DNA of 33,749 nucleotides from G020354085 sp964629975 (GTDB taxonomy: Bacteria > Pseudomonadota > Gammaproteobacteria > Acidiferrobacterales > Sulfurifustaceae): positions 1-33,749 of the forward strand of contig CAZVUN010000022.1 in the NCBI GenBank assembly GCA_964629975.1, given 5' to 3'. Below, piece after piece: positions 17,476 to 26,031 of this stretch; the stretch's first letter is position 1, and the number at the start of each line of letters is the position of its first letter. The notes below the pieces were generated by a model, which did not search any database, was not told where the DNA came from, and saw only the letters and a list, made by a program, of their open reading frames with translations. The position numbers and the translations under genes were made by a program.

Positions 17476-18270
17476 CTACGGCACCTCAAAGGTCAGCGAG
17501 GCCCAGATGCTTTCCCAGTTCGCCGCGCTGCCTTTCGGTGCCGGCCGCATGTGCACCGAGGTGATGAGCCACACGCCGCTGCGTTCGAGCGTCAACACGA
17601 CGCGCCCGTCGCGGTCGGTGCGCAGGCGCAGCTTATCCCCGGGGGCCGCCTTGTTGAAGGCAATGACCGTGGCGTCGGGCAGCGGCCTGCCCTGATACAG
17701 CAACTGCACCGGCAGTGCCTGGGCCGCGCCGGGTACGTAGGGGTTCTTTGCGGCGACGAGCTCGAGCGGCAGTCCGAGGCGCCGATCGGTCTGGGCGGGG
17801 TCGGGCGCGCCGAGCGCGAGCAGCGCCTTGGCGCTGCGCGAATAGTGTTCGCGGATCGGCGGCCGGGTCCGGCCGTAGCGCTGCACGATGTGTTCGAGCC
17901 CCTCCATCTTGAGATAGGCATCGAACTCCGCCTCGCTGTCGAAGCGCACCGAGGCGACGGTGCCGCGGTACACGATGGTGGCGAGGCCGGGCTCGGTGAG
18001 CGTCACGCTCCCGGCCGGATCGTCGCCGAGCGTGGCCTGGATGGTTTGCTCGCCGCGGGCGGTGACGAGCGTGTAGCGCTCGAACAGCTCGAGCAGGTAG
18101 GGAACCGATTCGCCCTTGAAATGCTGCCCGACGAGCAGTCGCACCGGAACCTTCGCGCCCGCTGCCGGGCGGAAGCTCGCGGGCTCGATCCAGAAGTCAT
18201 GCGCGCGCGCGACACCCGCGCCGGCGGCGAGCAGCGCGCCGAGGACGATTCGCGTAAACTCCCGCCGCAT
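17476..18270 (-). CDS. DUF4198 periplasmic protein
   Basis: A 264-aa protein with a Sec signal peptide (MRREFTRIVLGALLAAGAGVARA) and a mature N-terminus HDFWIEPASF. The DUF4198 family includes the NikK-like periplasmic components of nickel and cobalt uptake and proteins linked to TonB-dependent metal transport. The mature N-terminal His may bind metal. The body contains two beta-rich parts (VPVRLLVGQHFKGESVPY and LPVQLLYQGRPLPDATVIAFN, the latter Ig-like). ATG 18270 is preferred; ATG 18288 would add MIDGGA before the same signal. It is divergent from the HupE/UreJ-type gene and first in an operon with the thioesterase. Confidence 0.77.
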   Translation of the reverse strand: MRREFTRIVLGALLAAGAGVARAHDFWIEPASFRPAAGAKVPVRLLVGQHFKGESVPYLLELFERYTLVTARGEQTIQATLGDDPAGSVTLTEPGLATIVYRGTVASVRFDSEAEFDAYLKMEGLEHIVQRYGRTRPPIREHYSRSAKALLALGAPDPAQTDRRLGLPLELVAAKNPYVPGAAQALPVQLLYQGRPLPDATVIAFNKAAPGDKLRLRTDRDGRVVLTLERSGVWLITSVHMRPAPKGSAANWESIWASLTFEVP

Positions 18271-18304
18271 CGCGCCGCCGTCGATCATGGCGCGCAAGGA
18301 TAAC

Positions 18305-19480
18305 ATGCGATCTGATTCCCCCTGCCGCCGCCACGCGCACGCCGCCGCGCCGGGCACGCGCGTCGGCCGACTGTTGGCGGCATGGCTGCTGGTGCTTCTC
18401 GGCAATGTCGCCATGGCGCACGAGATCCGTCCGGCCATCGTCACGGGCACGTTCGCGGCCGACGGCACGTACCGTTTCGAGGTGAGTCTCAACCTGGAAG
18501 CCCTGATCGCCGGCATCAGCCCGGTGCACGTCGATACCCGCGAATCGCCGAACGCGCGCCTGTACGATGCGCTGCGCGCCCTGTCCCCGGCCGAGCTCGA
18601 GGCACGCTTCGCGCAGTTTGCGTCCACGTTTCTCGCCGGCATCACCCTCGAATTCGACGGGCAGCGCGTGGCGCCCTCGATTGCCGCGCTCGAGATCCCG
18701 CCGGCGGGCGACGTCGCGCTCGCGCGGGTGAGCAAGATCGTGCTGTCCGGGCGCGTGCCCGAGGGCGCCGGTGCGGTGCGCTGGGCATACGCCGCGGAGT
18801 TCGGCTCGAACGTGCTGCGCCTGATGCGCCACGACGATCCGAACGTGGTTGCGGTATGGCTCAAGGACGGGGCGCTGAGCGAACCCTTCAGTCTCGCCGG
18901 GGCGGTGGTGCCGAAGACGCGCGCCCAGGTGTTCGCCGAGTACACCGCGCTCGGCTTCACGCATATCCTGCCGCTAGGCATCGATCACATCCTGTTCGTG
19001 CTCGGCCTGTTCCTGCTGAGCGTGCGCCTGAGGCCGCTGCTCATCCAGGTCACCGCCTTCACCGTGGCGCATACCATCACGCTCGCGCTGTCGGTCTACG
19101 GCGTGGTGTCGTTGCCGCCGTCCGTGGTCGAGCCGCTGATCGCGGCCTCGATCGTCTATGTCGCGGTCGAGAACATCGTCACGCCGACGCTGCATGCCTG
19201 GCGGCCGGTGGTGGTATTCCTGTTCGGCTTGCTGCACGGCATGGGTTTCGCCGGGGTGCTGACCGAGGTCGGGTTGCCGCGCGCCGAGTTCGTGACCGGG
19301 CTGCTCAGCTTCAATCTCGGTGTCGAACTCGGTCAGCTGGCCGTGATCGCGCTCGCCTACGCGGCGGTCGGCCACTGGTTCAAGGCGAAGACGTGGTACC
19401 GAAGCCGGGTGGTGATCCCGGCTTCGGTCGCCATTGCGCTGGTGGGAATGTACTGGACGGCCGAGCGTGTGCTCGGCTAG
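18305..19480 (+). CDS. HupE/UreJ-family membrane protein with periplasmic domain
   Basis: A 391-aa protein. A signal region (about 22-40, ending NVAMA) precedes a periplasmic beta-rich domain starting HEIRPAIVTGTF, to about residue 210. The rest has six to seven membrane spans with the HupE/UreJ_2 signature: FTHILPLGIDHILFVLGLFLL, FTVAHTITLALS, FLFGLLHGMGFAGVL. Histidines in the helices (GIDH, VAHT, LLHGMGF) are typical of Ni/Co permease-like proteins. A nickel or other metal transport role is inferred. ATG 18305 has AAGGA 5 bp upstream. The start lies 34 bp from the divergent DUF4198 start. Confidence 0.83.
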   Translation: MRSDSPCRRHAHAAAPGTRVGRLLAAWLLVLLGNVAMAHEIRPAIVTGTFAADGTYRFEVSLNLEALIAGISPVHVDTRESPNARLYDALRALSPAELEARFAQFASTFLAGITLEFDGQRVAPSIAALEIPPAGDVALARVSKIVLSGRVPEGAGAVRWAYAAEFGSNVLRLMRHDDPNVVAVWLKDGALSEPFSLAGAVVPKTRAQVFAEYTALGFTHILPLGIDHILFVLGLFLLSVRLRPLLIQVTAFTVAHTITLALSVYGVVSLPPSVVEPLIAASIVYVAVENIVTPTLHAWRPVVVFLFGLLHGMGFAGVLTEVGLPRAEFVTGLLSFNLGVELGQLAVIALAYAAVGHWFKAKTWYRSRVVIPASVAIALVGMYWTAERVLG

Positions 19481-19486
19481 GGGCGG

Positions 19487-19810
19487 CTACAGCGCATCGC
19501 GCCGCCGGTCGCGCCGCCGGCGTTCCTTGCCGTTCCAGGGCGTGCGCGCGACGCGCCGCTCCTGCGTGCCCCGATTGACGTATTCGCGCGCGATGATCGG
19601 TTTGCCCTTGAGCGGCGCCGCGTGCAGGTCGTCGATGGCCTCTGCACCGGCATGCGCGGGTTCCATCAACACCTTCGCGCAGCCGAGCGGTTGCCCGGTG
19701 GCCGCGTCCTTCATGACCACGGCATTGACCACGGTGCCATAGTCGGAAAACACCCGACGCAGGTCCTCTGCGGTAATGGATTTCGCGAGATTGCCGACAA
19801 AAATATTCAT
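19487..19810 (-). CDS. RRM-domain RNA-binding protein with degenerate RNP1
   Basis: A 107-aa protein with one RRM. RNP2 is intact (IFVGNL, residues 3-8) and the spacing is that of bacterial Rbp proteins. RNP1, usually KGFGFVEM-like, reads LGCAKVLM, so two of the aromatic RNA-stacking residues are Cys and Lys. The C-terminus is strongly basic (ERRRRDRRRDAL), as in proteins that contact RNA through charge. A strong RBS (GGAGG, 7 bp before ATG 19810) is present. It converges on the HupE-type gene. A cold-induced or RNA-chaperone role is known for relatives, not shown here. Confidence 0.87.
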   Translation of the reverse strand: MNIFVGNLAKSITAEDLRRVFSDYGTVVNAVVMKDAATGQPLGCAKVLMEPAHAGAEAIDDLHAAPLKGKPIIAREYVNRGTQERRVARTPWNGKERRRRDRRRDAL

Positions 19811-20042
19811 TCTCTACCCTCCGGCCCAAAGAATCTTGTTTTTGCTCCCACAACCGCCTGTGCAGCAGCGTCGCCCACAAGCATAATCAATTGTGTTGCT
19901 CAGAATTTCGAAAACGCAAGTTGGCGAAAGAAGCGGTTGTTGTGGATGAGGTTTTTTCGCGCTGTTGGCCGACGAGCGGCAGCAGCCCGTTCGGCGGGCG
20001 AGGCGAGGTTCAGGCACTGCAATTGCAGAGGAGGCGTCCGTG
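19811..20042. other. Divergent gap and leader of the RRM gene
   Basis: A 232-bp spacer between the RRM gene (minus) and the hydrolase (plus), clearly more AT-rich than its neighbours. On the minus strand the future leader contains CCCACAACCGC (19847-19857) and the near-complement GCGGTTGT/TGTGG (19933-19945), which could pair across about 75 nt in the RRM mRNA. TATGCT (about 19884) may be a -10 box for the RRM gene. No ORF is supported. Confidence 0.4.
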
Positions 20043-20699
20043 ATGCGCGGTAGCATCGAGCGGTCGGTGCGGATTGCGGCCGAGCACGCGCAACTCGAGG
20101 GCGAGCTGGCGCTGCCGGCCGGTGCGCGCGGCATCGTGCTGTTCGCGCACGGCAGTGGCAGCAGCCGGCTGAGCCCGCGCAACACCTACGTGGCGAGCGT
20201 GCTGCGCGCCGCCGGTCTCGGCACCCTGCTGTTCGACCTGCTGACGCGCGACGAAGACCGCGTGTACGCGACGCGCTTCGACATCGATCTGCTCACGCGC
20301 CGCCTGCTCGCTGCCACGCGCTGGCTGGCGGCGTCGGCCGACACCCGCACGCTCGCCATCGGCTACTTCGGTGCCAGCACCGGTGCCGCCGCCGCGCTCA
20401 TGGCCGCGGCCGAGCTGCCGCAGCAGATCCGCGCGGTGGTGTCGCGTGGCGGGCGCCCGGATCTGGCGATGCCGGCGCTCCCGCGCGTGCGCGCGCCGAC
20501 CCTGCTGCTGGTCGGCGGATACGACGATGTGGTGATCGACCTCAATCGCCAGGCGTACGCCGCGCTGACCGGGGCGACCCGGGAACTGGTGATCGTGCCG
20601 GGCGCAACGCATCTGTTCGAGGAACCCGGCACGCTCGAGGAGGTCGCGCGCCACGCCAGCGCGTGGTTCCAGCGCTACCTCGCGCCGTCATCGGCCTAG
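20043..20699 (+). CDS. Alpha/beta hydrolase, dienelactone-hydrolase-like
   Basis: A 218-aa alpha/beta hydrolase. The oxyanion-side motif is FAHGSGSSRLSPRN. The nucleophile elbow is GASTG (S112), with catalytic D161 or D162 in LVGGYDDVV and H190 in GATHLFEEPG. The HGSGSSR...N variant occurs in the hydrolase half of proteins fused to a phosphoribosyltransferase, and here that partner is the convergent next gene. The substrate is unknown. ATG 20043 has GGAGG 8 bp upstream. The 3' end overlaps the phosphoribosyltransferase stop by 4 bp. Confidence 0.85.
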   Translation: MRGSIERSVRIAAEHAQLEGELALPAGARGIVLFAHGSGSSRLSPRNTYVASVLRAAGLGTLLFDLLTRDEDRVYATRFDIDLLTRRLLAATRWLAASADTRTLAIGYFGASTGAAAALMAAAELPQQIRAVVSRGGRPDLAMPALPRVRAPTLLLVGGYDDVVIDLNRQAYAALTGATRELVIVPGATHLFEEPGTLEEVARHASAWFQRYLAPSSA

Positions 20700-21343
20700 T
20701 TGCGCGCGTCGGCCCGTGCGTCGGCGCGCAGACAGGCGATGACTTCCTCGTCCGAGACCTGCGGAAAGTCGGCGAAGAACTGGCCGACCGCGTAGAAGAA
20801 CTCCGGCGCCTCCAGGCACACCACCTCGTCGGCCTCCTGGCGCAGGCGCGCGAGGGTCGCCGGCGGCGCCACGCCGACCGCGGCGATGAGTTTCTTCGGA
20901 TGCCGGGCGCGCACCGCGCGCAGCGCCGCGATCATGGTCGAACCGGTGGCGATGCCGTCATCGACCACGATCACCACCCGTCCCCGCGGATCGATCGGCG
21001 CGCGCACCGGCGTGTACTGGCGGCGGCGCTGGCGCATGGTCTCGAGCTGCGCCTGCTTCTCGCGTTCGAGGTAGGCATCGCTCACGCCCATGGCGCGCGC
21101 GTGCTCGGCGACGTACAGATGGCCGGTCTCGTCGACCGAACCGACCGCGAGCTCCGGATTGCCGGGCGCGCCGAGCTTGCGCACCAGCACGACGTCGAGC
21201 TCGCCGTCGAGCGCATCGGCAATGACGCGGCCCATCGGCACCGCACCACGCGGGATCGCCAGCACCAGCGGCTTGTCGGCGCGCAGCGCACTCAACCTGC
21301 GCGCGAGCAGTTGGGCGGCTTCCAGGCGATTGGCAAATGGCAT
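20696..21343 (-). CDS. Phosphoribosyltransferase family protein
   Basis: A 215-aa protein with a type I PRTase fold. The PRPP-binding loop is VVIVVDDGIATGST (residues 123-136), the upstream flexible part is AIPRGAVPMG (29-38), and RKLGAPGNPELAVGSV follows. This is the group often annotated as ComF-like or as the N-terminal half of PRTase/hydrolase fusions. The natural substrate is unknown. It begins 1 bp after the GlpD-like stop and ends against the hydrolase gene. Confidence 0.86.
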   Translation of the reverse strand: MPFANRLEAAQLLARRLSALRADKPLVLAIPRGAVPMGRVIADALDGELDVVLVRKLGAPGNPELAVGSVDETGHLYVAEHARAMGVSDAYLEREKQAQLETMRQRRRQYTPVRAPIDPRGRVVIVVDDGIATGSTMIAALRAVRARHPKKLIAAVGVAPPATLARLRQEADEVVCLEAPEFFYAVGQFFADFPQVSDEEVIACLRADARADARN

Positions 21344-21344
21344 G

Positions 21345-22517
21345 TCAGACCGTGGTCGGCAGTGTGAGGAGCGCGGTGTCCGCGCGTGGCGCGCGCGCCG
21401 GCAGCGTCGATTGTAGCTGCTGCATGACCTTGGCGGCAGTGGCCCGGTAGCCGGTGAGCTTGCCGCCGCACACGCTCACCAGGCGCGGCGTGCGCACGTC
21501 ATCGGGCACGATATAGGTGTCGCGCGGGCGGTGAAACGCGCGACCGGCCTGGCGCGGCAGCACGCGCAGGCCGGCAAAGCGCCCGAGTTCCCGGATCGCC
21601 AGGTGCGGGAAATAGTGGCGCACCGTTGCGCGGAGATAATCGATCTCCTGCGGCAACGGCTCGACCCGGGCCGGATCGCCGTCGACGTGCGTCTCGGTGG
21701 TGCCGACCAGAATGCCCTGCGGCCATGGCATGACGAAGACGGCGCGATGGTCGCTCGGGGCCTCGACATAATAGATGCCGCGGCGCAGCTGCCCCGCCAT
21801 GACCAGGTGCGCGCCCTGCACGAGTTCCACGGCGAGTGCCGCGGGGGCCGGCGTGACGCGCCGCAAGACATCGTTCACCCACGGTCCGGCGGCATTGACG
21901 AGCGTCACCGCGCGGCACGCCTGATCCTGCGCCCCGAGCGCGTAGCGCACCGACCAGCCGTCGTGTTCGTAATGCGCGCCGACGAAGCGCGCCGGGCAGG
22001 CGAGCGCGGCGCCGAGCTCCTGCGCCGAGGCGAGTACCGCGCGCGTGAGACGCGCGTCGTCGGTCTGCGCGTCGTAGTAGCGGAACACCGCCTGCAGGCC
22101 CGCGGTCGTGAGCCCGTCGAGCGTGTCCCAGTCGCGGCGCGCAACCGTGCCGAAGCGCGTACTGGCATCGAGCCCGCCGAGCAGCGCGTAGAGCGCAAGG
22201 CCGGCGCGGATCTGCCACGGCCGGCGCGTCGTGTCCCGGTACACCGGAATGTGGAACGGTACGAGCCGCACGAGATGCGGCGCGACACGCAGCAGGATGG
22301 CGCGTTCGCGCAGCGACTCGCGCACCAGGCCGAACTGCGCGCTCTCGAGATAGCGCAGCCCCCCGTGGATGAGCTTGCTCGAGCGGCTCGAGGTCGCCCA
22401 GCCGACGGCCTGGCCCTCCAGCACCAGCACCGAGTAGCCGGCCGCGGCCGCCGCCTGCGCCACCCCGGCGCCGTGGATGCCGGCACCGATGACGACGACA
22501 TCGTAGTGGTCGCTCAT
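21345..22517 (-). CDS. GlpD-like FAD glycerol-3-phosphate dehydrogenase, short form
   Basis: A 390-aa flavoprotein. It begins with the FAD Rossmann motif VVVIGAGIHGAG and has the GlpD block TSSRSSKLIHGGLRYLE. The G3P region includes MPWPQGILVGTTETHVDG, and it ends with VCGGKLTGYRATAAKV. Canonical GlpD is about 500 aa; here the C-terminal helical domain (about 110-130 residues) is missing. The reaction expected is oxidation of sn-glycerol-3-phosphate to DHAP with electrons to quinone. The start overlaps the GDPD stop (ATGA), so the two make G3P from glycerophosphodiesters and then oxidise it. A short GlpD may differ in membrane or quinone contact. Confidence 0.87.
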   Translation of the reverse strand: MSDHYDVVVIGAGIHGAGVAQAAAAAGYSVLVLEGQAVGWATSSRSSKLIHGGLRYLESAQFGLVRESLRERAILLRVAPHLVRLVPFHIPVYRDTTRRPWQIRAGLALYALLGGLDASTRFGTVARRDWDTLDGLTTAGLQAVFRYYDAQTDDARLTRAVLASAQELGAALACPARFVGAHYEHDGWSVRYALGAQDQACRAVTLVNAAGPWVNDVLRRVTPAPAALAVELVQGAHLVMAGQLRRGIYYVEAPSDHRAVFVMPWPQGILVGTTETHVDGDPARVEPLPQEIDYLRATVRHYFPHLAIRELGRFAGLRVLPRQAGRAFHRPRDTYIVPDDVRTPRLVSVCGGKLTGYRATAAKVMQQLQSTLPARAPRADTALLTLPTTV

Positions 22518-23257
22518 CGCGCCGTGCGCAGTTCCAGTTCGCGCCGCAGCTCGCCGATCGCGAAGGTCTCGACCAGCTCGACCCCGCGGCGCGCAAGACG
22601 CAGAGCCGTCGCGGCGTCCCCGATCTCGAACACCGCGAGCCTCGCATCGCCGAAGCGCAGTCGGCCGAAGCGCGGCAGCCCCGTGACATCGCAGAACAGG
22701 TACTCGGGCTCAAGCTCCTGCAGGATCGGTTGGGTGCGCTCGCGCCAGCGATCGATCACCGCACCGATGCGCGGCCAGCCCTGGCGGCGCGCGTGCAGCA
22801 GCGTGTCGAGCGCGTAGGAGATGAGCACGCACTGCTTGAGCACCGGCCGCAGATCGCGCAGCAGCCGGCTCAGCACCACGGCATGGCCGAAGCGTGCTAC
22901 CGTCACGCGCTTGATCTCGACGAAGGCCTGTACTCCCGGGTGACGGGCGAGCAGCGCCGCGAACTGCGCGAGCGTCGGGATCGGTTCGTGGGCGAACTTG
23001 TAGCCGAAGCGTTCGAACTCGCATGCGCGGAACTGCTGCAACTCGGCGGCGGTGTAGTCGTGGATCGCGCCCTCTGCACCACAGACGCGCGCCAGCGTGC
23101 GATCGTGGAACAGCACCGGCACCTGATCGGCACTGAGCTGCACGTCGGTCTCGAGGTACTGGGCACCCGCGGCGATCGCGGCCTCGAATCCGGCCAGGGT
23201 GTTCTCCGGATAGTGGCGCGGATAGCCGCGATGGCCGACGAGCGCGGGCGCTTTCAT
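22514..23257 (-). CDS. Glycerophosphodiester phosphodiesterase (UgpQ-type)
   Basis: A 247-aa cytoplasmic GDPD that splits glycerophosphodiesters into sn-glycerol-3-phosphate and an alcohol. Catalytic elements are H9-R10 in VGHRGYPRHYPENT, E36 and D38 in LETDVQL, and H51 in LFHDRTL. A further Glu lies in FVEIKRVT. No signal peptide is present from ATG 23257, so a cytosolic form is likely. It is first in a minus-strand operon with the GlpD-like gene and the PRTase. The longer open frame to 23350 has no similarity and would overlap the divergent start region. Confidence 0.9.
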   Translation of the reverse strand: MKAPALVGHRGYPRHYPENTLAGFEAAIAAGAQYLETDVQLSADQVPVLFHDRTLARVCGAEGAIHDYTAAELQQFRACEFERFGYKFAHEPIPTLAQFAALLARHPGVQAFVEIKRVTVARFGHAVVLSRLLRDLRPVLKQCVLISYALDTLLHARRQGWPRIGAVIDRWRERTQPILQELEPEYLFCDVTGLPRFGRLRFGDARLAVFEIGDAATALRLARRGVELVETFAIGELRRELELRTAR

Positions 23258-23348
23258 AGTCCAAAATGTAGCAGTCGCCACCGTGCCCGGCGCGCACGCG
23301 TCATGTGCCTCGGGTAAGATGGCGGCATCCGGCAAGCGCGCGCCACAC

Positions 23349-26030
23349 ATGGGGCCTCACTACCTCGATCACCTGTTCACGCCGCGCTCGGTCGCGGTGT
23401 TTGGCGCCTCGGAACGCGCCGAGTCGGTCGGCGCGCGCGTGTTCGCCGGCATTCTCGCCGGCGGCTATGCCGGTGCCGTGTACCCGATCAACCCCAAGCA
23501 CGCCGCCATCGCCGGCCGGCACTGCTACCGCTCGATCCTCGATCTGCCCGATCCGGTCGACCTGGCGGTGATTGCCACCCCGGCGGCGACCGTGCCGGGC
23601 ATCGTGCACGATTGCGGCGAGCACGGCGTGCGCGCGGCCGTGGTGCTGTCCGCCGGCTTCAACGCGACGCAGGACGCGGAGGGCGCGGAGCGCCGCCGCG
23701 CGCTGCTCGCCGAGGCGCGCCGCTACCGCATGCGCCTGCTCGGACCCAACTGCCTCGGCTTCATGCGCCCGGGCATCCGGCTCAACGCCACCTTCGGCGC
23801 CGACAGCGCGCGCGCCGGCCCGCTGGCACTGATCTCGCAATCGGGCGCCATCTGCACGGCGATCCTCGACTGGGCCGCACCGCGCAACATCGGTTTTTCC
23901 GCGGTGGTGTCGACCGGCGATGCCGCCGATCTCGATTTCGGCGAGCTGCTCGATTACTTCGCGCTCGACCGCGAGACGCACAGCATCCTGCTGTACATCG
24001 AAGGCGTGCGCGATGCGCGCGCGTTCCTGAGCGGGCTGCGCGTGGCAGCGCGCATGAAGCCGGTGGTGGTGGTCAAGGCCGGGCGGCACGCCGAGGGCTC
24101 GCGCGCCGCGCTCTCGCACACCGGCGCGCTGGTTGGCATGGACGACGCCTTCGATGCGGCGCTGGCGCGCGCCGGCGCGGTGCGCGCCGATTCCGTCCGC
24201 CAGCTGTTCGCCGCCGCGCAGATGCTCGCCACCGAGCATCGCGTGCGCGGCAACCGCCTGGCGATCGTCACCAACGCCGGCGGCCTGGGTGTGCTCGCCA
24301 CCGACCGCGCCGTGGACCTCGGGCTCGAGGTGCCGGCGCTTGCGCCCGAAACACTCGCGCGCCTCGATCAGGCGCTGCCGCGCCAGTGGTCGCACGCCAA
24401 CCCGGTCGACATCCTGGGCGATGCGCCGCCGGCGCGCTACGCGGCCGCGGTGGCGGCCTGCCTCGACGATCCCAACGTCGATGGCGTGCTCGCCATGCTG
24501 GCACCGCAGGCCATGACCGCGCCGCTCGCCGCGGCCGAGGCGGTGCTCGGGGCGCGCACGCGCACCGACAAGCTGCTCATCGCCTGCTGGATGGGCCAGC
24601 GCCAGGTGGCGCAGGCGCGCGCGCTGCTGGCCGGGCATGGCGTGCCGGAGTTTCCGAGTCCCGAGACCGCGGTCGAGGCGTTCAGCTATCTCGCTGCCTA
24701 TCATCGCAACCAGCAGTTGCTGCGCCAGGTGCCGGGCCCGCTGGGACCGCACGATGCGCCGGATGTCGCGGGCGCACGCCTGGTGATCGAGGCGGCGCTG
24801 GCCGAGGGCCGCGACCTGCTCACGACCATGGAGTGTCGTGCGCTGCTCACCGCCTTCGGCATCCCGGTGCTCCCGGCGATGGCGGCGCGCTCGGCCAGCG
24901 AGGCGCTGGTGGTGGCCGAATCGCTCGGCTTCCCGGTGGCGCTCAAGATCGCCTCGGTCGACATCACGCACAAGTCCGACGTCAACGGCGTGCGCTTGAA
25001 CGTTGGCAACGCCCAGGCGGTGCGCAGCGTCTACCACGAGCTCATCGAGTCGGTGCAGCGGCAGCGCCCGCAGGCGCGCCTCGACGGCGTCACGGTCGAG
25101 CGCATGTACCGCCGCCCGCACGGGCGCGAGCTGCACGTGGGTGTGGTGCGCGATCCGGTGTTCGGTCCGGTCATCAGCTTCGGCCTGGGCGGCACCGCCA
25201 TCGAGGTGCTGCGCGATCGTGCCGTGGCGCTGCCGCCGCTCAACACCTTCATCGCCGAGGCCCTGATCGAGCAGACGCGCGCCGCGCGCCTGCTCGGCGC
25301 GTTCCGCAACCTGCCGCCGGTCGACCGGGCGGCATTGGTGGCGGTGCTGTGGCGCGTGTCGGAGATGGTGTGCGAGCTGCCCGAGATCCGCGAGCTCGAC
25401 ATCAATCCGCTGGTGGCCGATGACGCGGGCACGATCGCGCTCGATGCGCGCATCGTGGTCGAGGCGCCACCCCCGCAGCTCGATCGCTACGCGCACATGG
25501 CGATCCACCCGTACCCGAGCCACCTGGTGGCGGTGCTGCAGCTGCCGGACGGCACCAACGTCACGATCCGGCCGATCCGCCCGGAGGACGCCGGGATCGA
25601 GGATGCCTTCGTGCGCAACCTCTCCCCGCGCGCCAAGTACTTCCGCTTCATGCAGGCGCTGCGCGAGCTGACGCGCGACATGCTGATCCGCTTCACGCAG
25701 ATCGACTACGACCGCGAGCTCGCACTCATCGCCGTGGTCGAGCAGGGCGGCCAGGAGGCCGAGGTCGCGGTCGCGCGCTACGGCATGAACCCGGATCGCG
25801 AGAGCTGCGAGTTCGCGATCGTGGTGGCCGACGCCTGGCAGGGCAGGGGCATCGGTTCGCGCATGATGGCGATGCTGATGGAGGCGGCCAAGGCGCGCGG
25901 CTTCAAGCAGATGGAGGGCGAGGTGCTGGCGGAGAACGCCCCGATGCTGTCGCTCGCGCGCCGCCTCGGCTTCCGCGCGCGCCCGCACCCCGACAGCCCG
26001 GATACCTATCTCATCAGTCGCGACCTGTGA
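23349..26030 (+). CDS. Pat-like acyl-CoA synthetase (NDP-forming)/GNAT acetyltransferase fusion
   Basis: An 893-aa protein, the size of PatZ/Pat protein lysine acetyltransferase (about 886 aa). Order: CoA-binding domain from FTPRSVAVFGASERAESVG (about 1-140), succinyl-CoA synthetase-like flavodoxin domains (to about 460), ATP-grasp domain with LKIASVDITHKSDVNGV (about 490-710), and GNAT domain (about 736-893) with acetyl-CoA loop WQGRGIGSRMM. In ADP-forming synthetases His257 in SHTG is phosphorylated; here it is kept (SHTGALVG, H257). From what I recall, enzymes that act only as Pat lack it. The protein may therefore synthesise acyl-CoA and also acetylate proteins. ATG 23349 follows the divergent GDPD by 91 bp. 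Confidence 0.88.
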   Translation: MGPHYLDHLFTPRSVAVFGASERAESVGARVFAGILAGGYAGAVYPINPKHAAIAGRHCYRSILDLPDPVDLAVIATPAATVPGIVHDCGEHGVRAAVVLSAGFNATQDAEGAERRRALLAEARRYRMRLLGPNCLGFMRPGIRLNATFGADSARAGPLALISQSGAICTAILDWAAPRNIGFSAVVSTGDAADLDFGELLDYFALDRETHSILLYIEGVRDARAFLSGLRVAARMKPVVVVKAGRHAEGSRAALSHTGALVGMDDAFDAALARAGAVRADSVRQLFAAAQMLATEHRVRGNRLAIVTNAGGLGVLATDRAVDLGLEVPALAPETLARLDQALPRQWSHANPVDILGDAPPARYAAAVAACLDDPNVDGVLAMLAPQAMTAPLAAAEAVLGARTRTDKLLIACWMGQRQVAQARALLAGHGVPEFPSPETAVEAFSYLAAYHRNQQLLRQVPGPLGPHDAPDVAGARLVIEAALAEGRDLLTTMECRALLTAFGIPVLPAMAARSASEALVVAESLGFPVALKIASVDITHKSDVNGVRLNVGNAQAVRSVYHELIESVQRQRPQARLDGVTVERMYRRPHGRELHVGVVRDPVFGPVISFGLGGTAIEVLRDRAVALPPLNTFIAEALIEQTRAARLLGAFRNLPPVDRAALVAVLWRVSEMVCELPEIRELDINPLVADDAGTIALDARIVVEAPPPQLDRYAHMAIHPYPSHLVAVLQLPDGTNVTIRPIRPEDAGIEDAFVRNLSPRAKYFRFMQALRELTRDMLIRFTQIDYDRELALIAVVEQGGQEAEVAVARYGMNPDRESCEFAIVVADAWQGRGIGSRMMAMLMEAAKARGFKQMEGEVLAENAPMLSLARRLGFRARPHPDSPDTYLISRDL

Positions 26031-26031
26031 C

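Noticed and set aside
18271..18981. N-terminal extension of the DUF4198 frame to 501 codons
   Set aside because: The extension is antisense to the HupE/UreJ-like gene and would bury the clear signal peptide.
23301..25988. An 895-codon minus-strand frame opposite the Pat-like gene
   Set aside because: The composition is dominated by Arg, His and Ala with no recognisable domain; the plus-strand frame has clear motifs.
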